A stretch of 64,000 bases of DNA from Streptomyces sp. GQFP. Its GTDB lineage: Bacteria > Actinomycetota > Actinomycetes > Streptomycetales > Streptomycetaceae. Under the pieces are notes generated by a model. The model was not told the origin of the DNA, did not search any database, and saw nothing but the letters and a program-made list of their open reading frames with translations. The stretch is from the NCBI RefSeq assembly GCF_021545335.1, contig NZ_CP089312.1:2046001-2110000 (forward strand), in the 5' to 3' direction. The translations under genes and the position numbers were made by a program. Below, piece after piece: positions 17,167 to 25,327 of the stretch. The stretch's first letter is position 1. Every line of letters begins with the position of its first letter.

Positions 17167-18197
17167 CGGCATCGCCGACACCCCGCGTCACCATCAAGGA
17201 CGTCGCCGCGCGCGCCGGTGTGTCCAAGGGTGCCGTGTCCCTCGCCTTCAACCACAAGCCGGGGCTCGCCGAGGCGACCCGGGACCGGATCTTCACCGCC
17301 GCCCGTGAACTGGGCTGGGAGCCGAACCTCACGGCGCGGTCGCTGGCCGGGGCCCGGGTGGACGTGGTGGGGCTCGCGATCTGCCGGCCGGCCCGGCTGC
17401 TCGGGCTCGAACCGTTCTACATGGACTTCATCTCGGGCGTGGAGAGCGTACTGACCGAGCATTCGTGCTCGCTGCTGCTCAGGCTCGTACGGAGCCTGGA
17501 GGAGGAGGTCGGGCTCCAGGAGTCCTGGTGGAAGGGGCGGATCATCGGCGGGGCGATCCTGGTCGACCTGCGGGCCGACGATCCGCGGATCCAGGCCGTC
17601 GAGCGGCTCGGGATGCCTGCGGTCGCGGTCGGGCATCCGTCGCTCGCCGGCGGGCTGACCTCGGTGTGGACCGACGACGCGACGGCCGTCACGGAGGCGG
17701 TGCGGTATCTCGCGGCGCTCGGGCATCGGCGGGTCGCGCGGGTGGGGGGTGCGGTGGCGCTGGGGCACAGCAGTATTCGTACGGCCGCCTTCGACGAGGC
17801 GGCGCGGGGGCTCGGGCTGGCCGGGGTGGCTCAGGTGGCGACCGACTTCTCGGGGGACGCGGGGGCTCGGGCGACTCGGTCGTTGCTGTCCGCGGCGGGC
17901 GCGGACCGGCCCACGGCGATTCTGTACGACAACGACATCATGGCGGTGGCGGGGCTGTCTGTGGCGGCGGAGATGGGGCTGAGCGTGCCGGGGGATGTGT
18001 CGTTGCTGGCCTGGGACGATTCTCAGTTGTGTCGGCTGACTCGGCCTACGTTGTCTGCGATGAGTCACGATGTGTACGGGTTTGGGGCGGATGTTGCTCG
18101 GACGTTGTTCGGGGTGATCGGTGGAGGTGGGGTGTCTCACCCGGTGGCTACTCCTGTACTTAGTCCTCGGGGGTCCACCGCTCCGCCTAAGGGGTAG
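17163..18197 (+). CDS. LacI-family sugar-responsive repressor
   Basis: A 344-residue regulator. The N-terminal LacI helix-turn-helix and hinge are clear (VTIKDVAARAGVSKGAVSLA, then ARELGWEPNLTARSLAG, residues 9-62), followed by a periplasmic-binding-protein-like effector domain with WDDSQLCRLTRPTLSAMSHD near the end. It is translationally coupled to the beta-mannosidase (ATGA overlap), so it is likely autoregulated from the divergent region at 14678-14766, where paired LacI-like motifs lie. The effector is probably the imported sugar or a breakdown product. Confidence 0.92.
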   Translation: MTASPTPRVTIKDVAARAGVSKGAVSLAFNHKPGLAEATRDRIFTAARELGWEPNLTARSLAGARVDVVGLAICRPARLLGLEPFYMDFISGVESVLTEHSCSLLLRLVRSLEEEVGLQESWWKGRIIGGAILVDLRADDPRIQAVERLGMPAVAVGHPSLAGGLTSVWTDDATAVTEAVRYLAALGHRRVARVGGAVALGHSSIRTAAFDEAARGLGLAGVAQVATDFSGDAGARATRSLLSAAGADRPTAILYDNDIMAVAGLSVAAEMGLSVPGDVSLLAWDDSQLCRLTRPTLSAMSHDVYGFGADVARTLFGVIGGGGVSHPVATPVLSPRGSTAPPKG

Positions 18198-18202
18198 GGG
18201 GC

Positions 18203-18260
18203 TCCTGTTGTTCATGCGAGTGCGGGTCGCGTGTGGCTGGTCGCGCAGTTCCCCGCGCCC
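18203..18260 (+). repeat. Dispersed Streptomyces intergenic element, copy 2
   Basis: Starts TCCTGTTGTTC five bases after the lacI stop and ends CGCGCAGTTCCCCGCGCCC, with GTGCGGGT between. It has the same order, orientation and position relative to a stop codon as the copy at 11462. Confidence 0.8.
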
Positions 18261-18342
18261 TGAGGTCAACCTCTGTAACCGGCGGTAACATGTTGCACCA
18301 TGTGACGTTCGCCGCTCGGCCGCCCAGGGGTGTGCAGGGCTG

Positions 18343-18380
18343 TTACTCACAAGTAGCATGGGGCTGAGCGCCCGCTCAGC
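18343..18380 (+). promoter_or_regulatory. Palindromes in fadAB promoter region
   Basis: TACT-CACA-AGTA lies at 18344-18355 and a perfect longer palindrome GCTGAGCG-CC-CGCTCAGC at 18363-18380, 50-85 bases before the fadA GTG. The second is a good candidate operator for a fatty-acid-responsive repressor; no regulator is encoded adjacent. Confidence 0.55.
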
Positions 18381-18428
18381 GGATGCTTATGCAGCAGTGC
18401 CGTCCCGCACCTCTGGAGGAGAGCCATC

Positions 18429-19655
18429 GTGCCTCGTACCGTCAGGGACGTCGTCTTCGTCGACGGCGTCCGCACCCCGTTCGGCAAGGCGGGCCCGAAG
18501 GGCATCTACCACGAGACCCGCGCGGACGACCTCGTCGTGAAGGCGATCCGGGAGCTGCTGCGCCGCAACCCGGGTCTCGACCCCAAGGCGATCGACGAGG
18601 TCGCCATCGCCGCGACCACGCAGATCGGTGACCAGGGGCTGACCCTGGGGCGGACCGCCGGCATTCTCGCCGGGCTGCCGCAGTCGGTCCCCGGGTACTC
18701 CATCGACCGGATGTGTGCGGGCGCGCTGACCGCCGTCACCTCGGTCGCCGGTTCCGTCGCCTTCGGTGCGTACGACATCGCCATCGCCGGTGGTGTCGAG
18801 CACATGGGCCGTCACCCCATGGGCGAGGGCGTCGACCCGAACCCGCGGTTCGTGAGCGAGAAGCTCGTCGACGAGTCGGCCCTGTTCATGGGCATGACCG
18901 CCGAGAACCTGCACGACCGCTACCCGCACATCACCAAGCTGCGCGCCGACGAGTACGCCGTGCGCTCGCAGGAGAAGGCCGCCAAGGCGTACGCCAACGG
19001 CAAGATCCAGCAGGACCTGGTGCCGATCTCCGTGCGGAACACCAACGACCAGGTCGGCGAGACCGGTTGGGGTCTCGTCACCGCCGACGAGCCGATGCGG
19101 CCGGGGACCACCCTGGAGAACCTGAGCGGGCTGAAGACGCCGTTCCGGGTGCACGGGCGGGTCACCGCGGGCAACGCGGCCGGTCTGAACGACGGCGCGA
19201 CCGCCTCGCTCATCGCGTCCGAGGACTTCGCGCGCGAGAACAACCTGCCCGTCAAGATGCGCCTCGTCTCGTACGCCTTCGCGGGTGTCGAGCCCGAGGT
19301 CATGGGCTACGGGCCGATCCCGGCGACCGAGAAGGCCCTCGCCAAGGCGGGCCTGGGCATCGGTGACATCGGTCTGTTCGAGGTCAACGAGGCGTTCGCC
19401 GTCCAGGTGCTGGCCTTCCTCGACCACTACGGCATCGCGGACGACGACGCGCGCGTCAACCAGTACGGCGGTGCCATCGCGTTCGGCCACCCGCTGGCCT
19501 CGTCGGGTGTGCGTCTGATGACGCAGCTCGCCCGTCAGTTCGAGGAGCAGCCGGAGGTCCGCTACGGCCTCACCACCATGTGCGTCGGCTTCGGCATGGG
19601 CGCCACCGTCATCTGGGAGAACCCGCACCACAAGGACGCCGGAGGCGACAAGTGA
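18429..19655 (+). CDS. fadA: Acetyl-CoA acyltransferase (3-ketoacyl-CoA thiolase)
   Basis: A 408-residue thiolase that cleaves 3-ketoacyl-CoA to acetyl-CoA and a shortened acyl-CoA in the last step of beta-oxidation. The nucleophile is Cys96 in SIDRMCAGALTAV. The conserved NEAFAVQ, the catalytic histidine of FGHPLASSG and the second cysteine of TTMCVGFGMG are present. GTG 18429 follows a strong GGAGGAGA site. The stop overlaps the fadB start (GTGA), so thiolase and multifunctional enzyme are made together as the two subunits of a trifunctional complex. Confidence 0.95.
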   Translation: MPRTVRDVVFVDGVRTPFGKAGPKGIYHETRADDLVVKAIRELLRRNPGLDPKAIDEVAIAATTQIGDQGLTLGRTAGILAGLPQSVPGYSIDRMCAGALTAVTSVAGSVAFGAYDIAIAGGVEHMGRHPMGEGVDPNPRFVSEKLVDESALFMGMTAENLHDRYPHITKLRADEYAVRSQEKAAKAYANGKIQQDLVPISVRNTNDQVGETGWGLVTADEPMRPGTTLENLSGLKTPFRVHGRVTAGNAAGLNDGATASLIASEDFARENNLPVKMRLVSYAFAGVEPEVMGYGPIPATEKALAKAGLGIGDIGLFEVNEAFAVQVLAFLDHYGIADDDARVNQYGGAIAFGHPLASSGVRLMTQLARQFEEQPEVRYGLTTMCVGFGMGATVIWENPHHKDAGGDK

Positions 19656-21781
19656 GCACCACCACCGAGCTTTTGAAGGGTGCGGCCGAGCTGTTCCCCG
19701 ACGAGGTCGTGACGTCCGCGCACGTACGCCACCTCGATCTGCCGTTCGGCGCGGGCCGGTTCGCCCTCATCACCCTGGACAACGGCTTCGACCACACCAA
19801 GCCGACCACCTTCGGTCCGGCCTCGCTGGCGAACCTGAGCGCCGCCATCGACCAGGTCGAGAAGGAGGCGTCGGCCGGCGAGATCGTCGGTGTCGGCGTC
19901 ACCGGCAAGCCGTTCATCTTCGCGGTCGGCGCCGACCTCAAGGGCGTCGAGCTGCTGAAGAACCACGACGACGCGCTCGCCATCGGCAAGGGCGGCCACG
20001 AGGTCTTCAAGCGGCTGTCCGCGATCGCCGTCCCGACCTTCGCCTACTACAACGGTGCCGCCATGGGCGGTGGCGTCGAGGTCGGTCTGCACTGCGAGTA
20101 CCGGACCGTGTCGAAGGCCATCGCGGCCTTCTCCCTCCCCGAGGTCTTCCTCGGCCTGGTCCCCGGCTGGGGCGGCTGCACGATCCTGCCGAACCTCATC
20201 GGCGCGGAGCGTGCGGTGAGCGTGATCATCGAGAACTCGCTCAACCAGAACAAGCAGCTCAAGGGCCAGCAGGTGCTCGACCTGGGCATCGCCGACGCGC
20301 TGTTCGAGGGCGCGGACTTCCTGGAGCAGTCGCTGCTCTGGACGGCTTCCGTCCTCAAGGGCGACATCACGGTCGAGCGTCCGGCGATCGACCGCGGCGA
20401 GGCCTGGGACCAGGCGGTCGCCAAGGGCCGGTTCATCGCGGACAGCAAGGTGCACGGGGCGGCTCCGGCCGCATACCGCGCCCTCGACATCATCGCCGCG
20501 GCGAAGAACGGCGACCTCCAGCAGGGGTTCGACGCGGAGGACGTGGCCCTCGCCGATCTGATCATGGGTGGCGAACTCCGGTCGGGTATTTATGCCTTCA
20601 ATTTGGTGCAGAAGCGCGGCAAGCGGCCGGCGGGTGCGCCGGACAAGTCGCTGGCGCGTCCGGTGACGAAGGTGGGCGTGGTCGGTGCGGGTCTGATGGC
20701 CTCGCAGCTGGCGCTGCTCTTCCTGCGCCGCCTTGAGGTGCCGGTCGTGCTGACCGACATCGACCAGGAGCGCGTCGACAAGGGTGTGGGCTACGTCCAC
20801 GCCGAGATCGAGAAGCTGCTCGGCAAGGGCCGGATCAACCAGGACAAGGCCAACCGCCTCAAGGCGCTGGTGACGGGTGTCCTGGACAAGGCGGAGGGCT
20901 TCTCCGACGCGGACTTCATCATCGAGGCCGTCTTCGAGGAGATCGGCGTCAAGCAGCAGGTGTTCGCGGAGGTCGAGGCGGTCGCTCCGGCGCACGCGAT
21001 CCTCGCGACGAACACGTCCTCGCTGTCGGTGACGGAGATGGCGTCGAAGCTGAAGAACCCCGAGCGGGTCGTCGGCTTCCACTTCTTCAACCCGGTCGCG
21101 ATCCTGCCGCTGCTCGAGATCGTGCGCGGCGAGCAGACGGACGACGCCTCGCTGGCCACGGCGTTCGGTGTCGCCAAGAAGCTGAAGAAGACCGCGGTGC
21201 TGGTGAAGGACGCTCCGGCGTTCGTCGTGAACCGTATCCTCACCCGCTTCATGGGTGAGATCCAGAACGTGATCGACGAGGGTACGTCGGTCGAGGTCGC
21301 GGAGAAGGCGGTGGAGCCGCTGGGGCTGCCGATGTCTCCGCTGGTGCTGCTGGAGCTGGTCGGTCCCGCTATCGGGCTGCACGTGTCGGAGACGCTGAAC
21401 CGGGCGTTCCCGGAGCGGTTCACGGTGTCGCCGAACCTGGCTGCTGTCGTCAAGGCGGGGAAGCGCGGCTTCTACGTGTACGACAGTGGGAAGCCGGAGT
21501 TGGACCCCGAGGTTGCCGCGCTGCTGAAGCAGGGGGATGTCGCCCTGAGCGAGGAGCAGGTGCGGGACCGGGTGCTCGACGCTGTCGCCCAGGAGATCGG
21601 GCTGATGCTCGACGAGGGTGTCGTGGCTGAGGCTCAGGACATCGACCTGTGCCTGATCACGGGCGCCGGGTGGCCGTTCCACCTGGGTGGGATCACGCCT
21701 TACCTGGACCGTGAGGGTGTCTCCGAGCGGGTGAACGGGAAGCGGTTCCTGGAGGCCGGGGTGGCTTCCGTACCGGCGTAA
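19652..21781 (+). CDS. fadB: Multifunctional beta-oxidation enzyme (enoyl-CoA hydratase / 3-hydroxyacyl-CoA dehydrogenase)
   Basis: A 709-residue fusion. The N-terminal crotonase half has the oxyanion-hole segments FIFAVGADLKGV and YYNGAAMGGGVEVGLHCEYR and hydrates trans-2-enoyl-CoA. The C-terminal half begins with the NAD-binding motif VGVVGAGLMASQLA (about residue 347) and carries the dehydrogenase signature GFHFFNPVAILPLLEIVRG with its catalytic histidine. It works with FadA in fatty-acid degradation. The GTG 19652 start is coupled to the fadA stop by a 4-base overlap. Confidence 0.95.
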   Translation: MSTTTELLKGAAELFPDEVVTSAHVRHLDLPFGAGRFALITLDNGFDHTKPTTFGPASLANLSAAIDQVEKEASAGEIVGVGVTGKPFIFAVGADLKGVELLKNHDDALAIGKGGHEVFKRLSAIAVPTFAYYNGAAMGGGVEVGLHCEYRTVSKAIAAFSLPEVFLGLVPGWGGCTILPNLIGAERAVSVIIENSLNQNKQLKGQQVLDLGIADALFEGADFLEQSLLWTASVLKGDITVERPAIDRGEAWDQAVAKGRFIADSKVHGAAPAAYRALDIIAAAKNGDLQQGFDAEDVALADLIMGGELRSGIYAFNLVQKRGKRPAGAPDKSLARPVTKVGVVGAGLMASQLALLFLRRLEVPVVLTDIDQERVDKGVGYVHAEIEKLLGKGRINQDKANRLKALVTGVLDKAEGFSDADFIIEAVFEEIGVKQQVFAEVEAVAPAHAILATNTSSLSVTEMASKLKNPERVVGFHFFNPVAILPLLEIVRGEQTDDASLATAFGVAKKLKKTAVLVKDAPAFVVNRILTRFMGEIQNVIDEGTSVEVAEKAVEPLGLPMSPLVLLELVGPAIGLHVSETLNRAFPERFTVSPNLAAVVKAGKRGFYVYDSGKPELDPEVAALLKQGDVALSEEQVRDRVLDAVAQEIGLMLDEGVVAEAQDIDLCLITGAGWPFHLGGITPYLDREGVSERVNGKRFLEAGVASVPA

Positions 21782-21845
21782 CGGTTCGTTGGTGGTCGCT
21801 GGGTGCCCTGCATGCCGTGTGTGGTGTGCGGGGCACTTGGTTTTT

Positions 21846-22018
21846 TCGCCCCCGCCGCCCCTACCCATTCCCATCCCTGGGGGCTGCGCCCCCAGACCCC
21901 CCTTTTTCGGCCTGAACGGCCTCGTCCTCAAACGCCGGACGGGCTGAAAGATCCAGCCCCTCCGGGGTTCGGGGGCGGAGCCCCCGAGGATGGGAACGGG
22001 TAGGGGCGGCGGGGGCGA
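21846..22018. repeat. Large inverted repeat, Streptomyces palindromic element
   Basis: A 173-base element. The 21-base outer arms (21846-21866 and 21998-22018) are perfectly complementary and continue with one mismatch to about 31 bp. Inside are further hairpins (GGGGGCTGCGCCCCC on the left, GGGGGCGGAGCCCCC on the right) and the core GTCCTCAAACGCCGGACGGG common in Streptomyces intergenic elements. It lies between convergent fadB and the propeller gene and can end transcription from both sides. Confidence 0.85.
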
Positions 22019-22028
22019 GAGACAGCCC

Positions 22029-23099
22029 TCACACCGTCGCCCACGCCTCCAGCGCCAACCCCGGTTCCCGCTTCCTCCGTGCCACCCTCAGGTCCCCGCC
22101 CCCGGGTACCACCGTCGCCGCGACCACCCTGCCGTCCGCGTCCTCCGTCAGCGACACCCGTGCGTCCAGCGGGAGTTGGGGGCCCGACTCCGTCCACCAC
22201 GCCCCCGCCGACTCCTGCTCCGTCGGATACGCCGCGAACGCCACCCGCCCGCTCGCCGAGCGCTGCGCGAGCAACGTGCAGTCGATCTCGTCCAGGGTGC
22301 AGCGGATCACCGCCACCGGGCCGGGCCCCGCGCCCGGGAGAACCTCCACCGGCTCGCTCCCCGCCCGCCACGCGCACACCGTGTCCGTCTCGTCCGTGTA
22401 GAAGAGCGTCACGTGCTCGTCGGACGTGACCAGCGCCCGCAGGGTGCCCGGACGGGCCGTCACCTTGAGCGGGGTCTCGTCGAGTTCGGGGATCCAGCCG
22501 GGGCCGCCCTGCGTCCACCGGACGATGCCGTGGGGCGAGTTGCCGTACAGCTCCACGCGGCCCGAGGTGCGCGTGACCGCCGTCAACTGCTCTTCCACAC
22601 CTTCGCCTTTGAGGTCGCGCCAGGGACCCCACCCACCGCGCTCCTTCTGGCCGCGCATGCTGACCCCGCCCACCGCGTTCCGTACGAAGACATGGGCGCG
22701 GCCCTCCGCGTCGACGGCGACCGCCGGTACGCCCGTCCGGTCGCCCTTCTGGTTCGGGTGGCCGAGGGGCGTCCAGTCGAGGGCGGCGAGAGCGGGGCGG
22801 AAGTGGGTGGTGTGGACGAGGCCCGCCTCGCCCTTGACCGTGGGGCGCCAGGTCGCCAAGTGGGCGTACTGGTCGGCGCCTTGACCGACGCCGAGCATGG
22901 GGTGCACGCGCTGGTCGCCGCCGATGCGCCTGGGTTCGAGCCAGGGCCCGCCGGGCCGGGACTCCGCACGGCAGACGATCGCGTCCCCCACGGCGTCGTA
23001 CGCGCTCAGCCGGCCGTCGCGACCCCGTATCAGCCAGTCACCGTTGACCGACTCGGGACGCCCCACGGCCGTGGGCGCGGAAGGAGGAACAATGGGCAC
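22029..23099 (-). CDS. Predicted beta-propeller-like protein, unknown function
   Basis: A 356-residue protein with no signal peptide or membrane helix. Aromatic/glycine blade-like repeats recur (for example RVHPMLGVGQGADQYAHLAT, GVPAVAVDAEGRAHVFVRNA, RVELYGNSPHGIVRW), as in lectin-type or PLL-like beta-propellers; this is a pattern judgement, not a confirmed match. The start is GTG 23099. No ribosome-binding site is seen, but minus-strand TAAAGT lies just upstream, so translation may be leaderless. It is convergent with fadB and divergent from the NYN gene. Ligand and role are unknown. Confidence 0.7.
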   Translation of the reverse strand: MPIVPPSAPTAVGRPESVNGDWLIRGRDGRLSAYDAVGDAIVCRAESRPGGPWLEPRRIGGDQRVHPMLGVGQGADQYAHLATWRPTVKGEAGLVHTTHFRPALAALDWTPLGHPNQKGDRTGVPAVAVDAEGRAHVFVRNAVGGVSMRGQKERGGWGPWRDLKGEGVEEQLTAVTRTSGRVELYGNSPHGIVRWTQGGPGWIPELDETPLKVTARPGTLRALVTSDEHVTLFYTDETDTVCAWRAGSEPVEVLPGAGPGPVAVIRCTLDEIDCTLLAQRSASGRVAFAAYPTEQESAGAWWTESGPQLPLDARVSLTEDADGRVVAATVVPGGGDLRVARRKREPGLALEAWATV

Positions 23100-23232
23100 T
23101 GGACTACTTTAGTGTGCTCTTACCTTTGCCGCGCCTCCCGGCCCCCCTCATCCGGTACAGACGATTCCGGTACTCGCCGTTCCCTTACCTGCCATTGACG
23201 GCCATTTCGGTGCCGCGTGCGACCCTGGCCCC

Positions 23233-23610
23233 ATGGACACCCCACGCCTCCTCATCGTCGATGCCGCCAATGTCGTCGGCTCGGTTCCCGACGGCTGGTG
23301 GCGGGACCGGCGCGGGGCGGCGGAGCGACTGCGGGACCGGCTGGTCGCGTATGGGGAGAGCGGTTTGCCCGGGCACGCCGGGCCTCTGGAGATCGTCCTC
23401 GTCGTCGAGGGCGCTGCCCGTGGAGTCGAGTCCGTTCCCGGTGTACGGGTCGACTCGGCGGCCGGCAGCGGGGACGACCGGATGGTCGAGCTGGTCGCCG
23501 AGGCTCAGGGGCGGGACATCCTCGTCGTCACCGCCGATCGTGAACTGCGGCGCAGGGTCGCGGAGTTGGGCGCCGACGTCGCCGGGCCCCGTTCGGTACG
23601 GAGCAACTAG
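23233..23610 (+). CDS. NYN/PIN-like nuclease-fold protein
   Basis: A 125-residue single-domain protein. LLIVDAANVVGS at the N-terminus, GSGDDRMVELVAEA in the middle and DILVVTADRELRRRVAELGA at the end give the three acidic positions of the NYN/YacP branch of PIN-like nucleases, so metal-dependent RNA cleavage is plausible. Such proteins are often annotated vaguely in Streptomyces. ATG 23233 is preceded by a TTGACG box at 23195-23200. The 3' end of the gene forms the left arm of a terminator. Confidence 0.72.
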   Translation: MDTPRLLIVDAANVVGSVPDGWWRDRRGAAERLRDRLVAYGESGLPGHAGPLEIVLVVEGAARGVESVPGVRVDSAAGSGDDRMVELVAEAQGRDILVVTADRELRRRVAELGADVAGPRSVRSN

Positions 23611-23634
23611 CGCACGCCGTGCCGAACGGGGCCC
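23584..23634. terminator. Bidirectional terminator overlapping NYN gene end
   Basis: GGGCCCCGTTCGGTACGG (23584-23601) pairs with 23617-23634 at 17 of 18 positions (the remaining pair is G-U). The stop codon of the NYN gene lies in the loop. It separates two convergent genes. Confidence 0.85.
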
Positions 23635-23660
23635 GATGGTCAACTCGCCGACCGTTCAGG

Positions 23661-25181
23661 TCAGTTGGTGTCGGTCGGGGGCTTGAGCACCTGGCCCACC
23701 GTCGTCTCCTGCCGGCGTCCCAGGAGGCTGTGGGAGCGGCCGTACAGGAAGTACACGAGGAAGCCGAGCGCCATCCAGCCCGCGAACCGCAGCCAGGTCT
23801 CGGCGGGCAGGTTCAGCATCAGCCAGAGCGAGGCGAGCACCGACAGGATCGGGATGAACGGCACCCACGGGGTGCGGAAGGCCCGGTGCAGGTCGGGGCG
23901 GGACCTGCGGAGGATGACCACACCGATCGCCACGACCACGAAGGCGAACAGCGTGCCGATGTTGACCAGTTCGGCGAGTTCGCTCAGCGGGGTGAAGCCG
24001 GCGACGATCGCGATGATCACGCCCAGCAGGATCGTCGGGCGGTGCGGGGTCCGGAAGCGCGGGTGGACGTGGGAGAAGAAGCGGGGCAGCAGTCCGTCTC
24101 GGCTCATCGCGAAGAAGACCCGGGTCTGGCCGAGGAGAAGGATCATGCAGACCGTTGTCAGGCCCACCGCCGCGCCGAAGCTGATGAAGCCCGCGAACCA
24201 CGGGTGCCCGGTGGCCTTGAAGGCGTCGGCGAGCGGCGCGGTCACCGACAGCTCGGTGTAGTGCTGCATGCCGGTCACCACGACCGACACCAGGACGTAG
24301 AGAGTGGTGCAGATGATGAGGGAGCCGATGATGCCCCGGGGCATGTCCCGCTGCGGGTTCCTGGTCTCCTCGGCGGCCGTGGCCACCACGTCGAAGCCGA
24401 TGAAGGCGAAGAAGACGACGGAGGCGGCGGTGAAGATGCCCATCACGCCGAAGTTGGAGGGCGCCCAGCCGAACATCAGCTGGATGAGCGGCGATTGGAG
24501 ACTGTCGCCGGCCGGGACCTCCTGCGCCTTCGGGACGAACGGGTCGTAGTTGTCGCTCTTGATGAAGAAGGCGCCCGCGATGATCACGGTCAGGACGACG
24601 GTCACCTTGATGGCGACGACGATCGAGGTGACGCGCGCGGAGAGCTTCGTACCGAGTACGAGGATGGCCGTAAGCACCAGGACCAGTGCGGCGGCGAGGA
24701 TGTCGAAGCCGAAGCCGTCGGCGCCGTCCCGGCCGCTGAGCGCCTCCGGCAGATGCCAGCCCGCGTTGTCGAGGAGCGAGTCGATGTAGCCGGACCAGCC
24801 GACGGCGACCACCGCCGTACCGAGCGCGAACTCCAGCACGAGGTCCCAGCCGATGATCCAGGCGGGCAGTTCGCCGAGCGAGGCGTACGAGAACGTGTAC
24901 GCGGACCCGGCCACCGGGACCGTGGAGGCGAACTCGGCGTAGCAGAGCGCGGCGAGCGCGCAGACGACACCGGCGACCACGAAGGCCAGGGCGACGGCGG
25001 GGCCCGCGTTGTTCTTGGCGACCGTGCCGGTGAGGACGAAGATGCCGGTGCCGATGATGACACCGACGCCGAAGACCGTCAGATCCAGCGCGGACAGGGA
25101 TTTCTTGAGCGCGTGCTCTGGTTCTTCGGTGTCGAGGATGGACTGTTCGACCTTCTTCGTCCTGAAGAGGGTGCTGCTCAC
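23661..25181 (-). CDS. APC-family amino acid permease
   Basis: A 506-residue cytoplasmic-membrane transporter of the amino acid-polyamine-organocation superfamily, cationic amino acid transporter/YfnA-like branch. The first helix has the substrate-backbone motif GVGVIIGTGIFVLTG (about residues 38-52), and about 12 helices follow, for example AFIGFDVVATAAEETRNPQR near the middle. GTG 25181 has GGGAGG 9 bases upstream. It lies downstream of dxs in the same direction, separated by a strong terminator. The substrate is probably an amino acid; no further prediction. Confidence 0.9.
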   Translation of the reverse strand: MSSTLFRTKKVEQSILDTEEPEHALKKSLSALDLTVFGVGVIIGTGIFVLTGTVAKNNAGPAVALAFVVAGVVCALAALCYAEFASTVPVAGSAYTFSYASLGELPAWIIGWDLVLEFALGTAVVAVGWSGYIDSLLDNAGWHLPEALSGRDGADGFGFDILAAALVLVLTAILVLGTKLSARVTSIVVAIKVTVVLTVIIAGAFFIKSDNYDPFVPKAQEVPAGDSLQSPLIQLMFGWAPSNFGVMGIFTAASVVFFAFIGFDVVATAAEETRNPQRDMPRGIIGSLIICTTLYVLVSVVVTGMQHYTELSVTAPLADAFKATGHPWFAGFISFGAAVGLTTVCMILLLGQTRVFFAMSRDGLLPRFFSHVHPRFRTPHRPTILLGVIIAIVAGFTPLSELAELVNIGTLFAFVVVAIGVVILRRSRPDLHRAFRTPWVPFIPILSVLASLWLMLNLPAETWLRFAGWMALGFLVYFLYGRSHSLLGRRQETTVGQVLKPPTDTN

Positions 25182-25265
25182 GGGCGTACCTCCCACGCTG
25201 TGTCGTCCCGGACATGATCGAGAGGGGGCGTGGTGCGTATGCCCTGACACCAGGGATGTCACGCT

Positions 25266-25311
25266 AATGGGCCGCTTTCCCCACCGTAAAGGGTGGTGAA
25301 AGCGGCCCATT
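25266..25311 (-). terminator. Terminator between dxs and permease
   Basis: AATGGGCCGCTTTC pairs with GAAAGCGGCCCATT, and an inner CCACC/GGTGG pair surrounds a GTAAAG loop, giving about a 19-bp stem with one bulge. It begins 17 bases after the dxs stop on the minus strand. Confidence 0.88.
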
Positions 25312-25327
25312 GGGACTCAGGTGTGGG

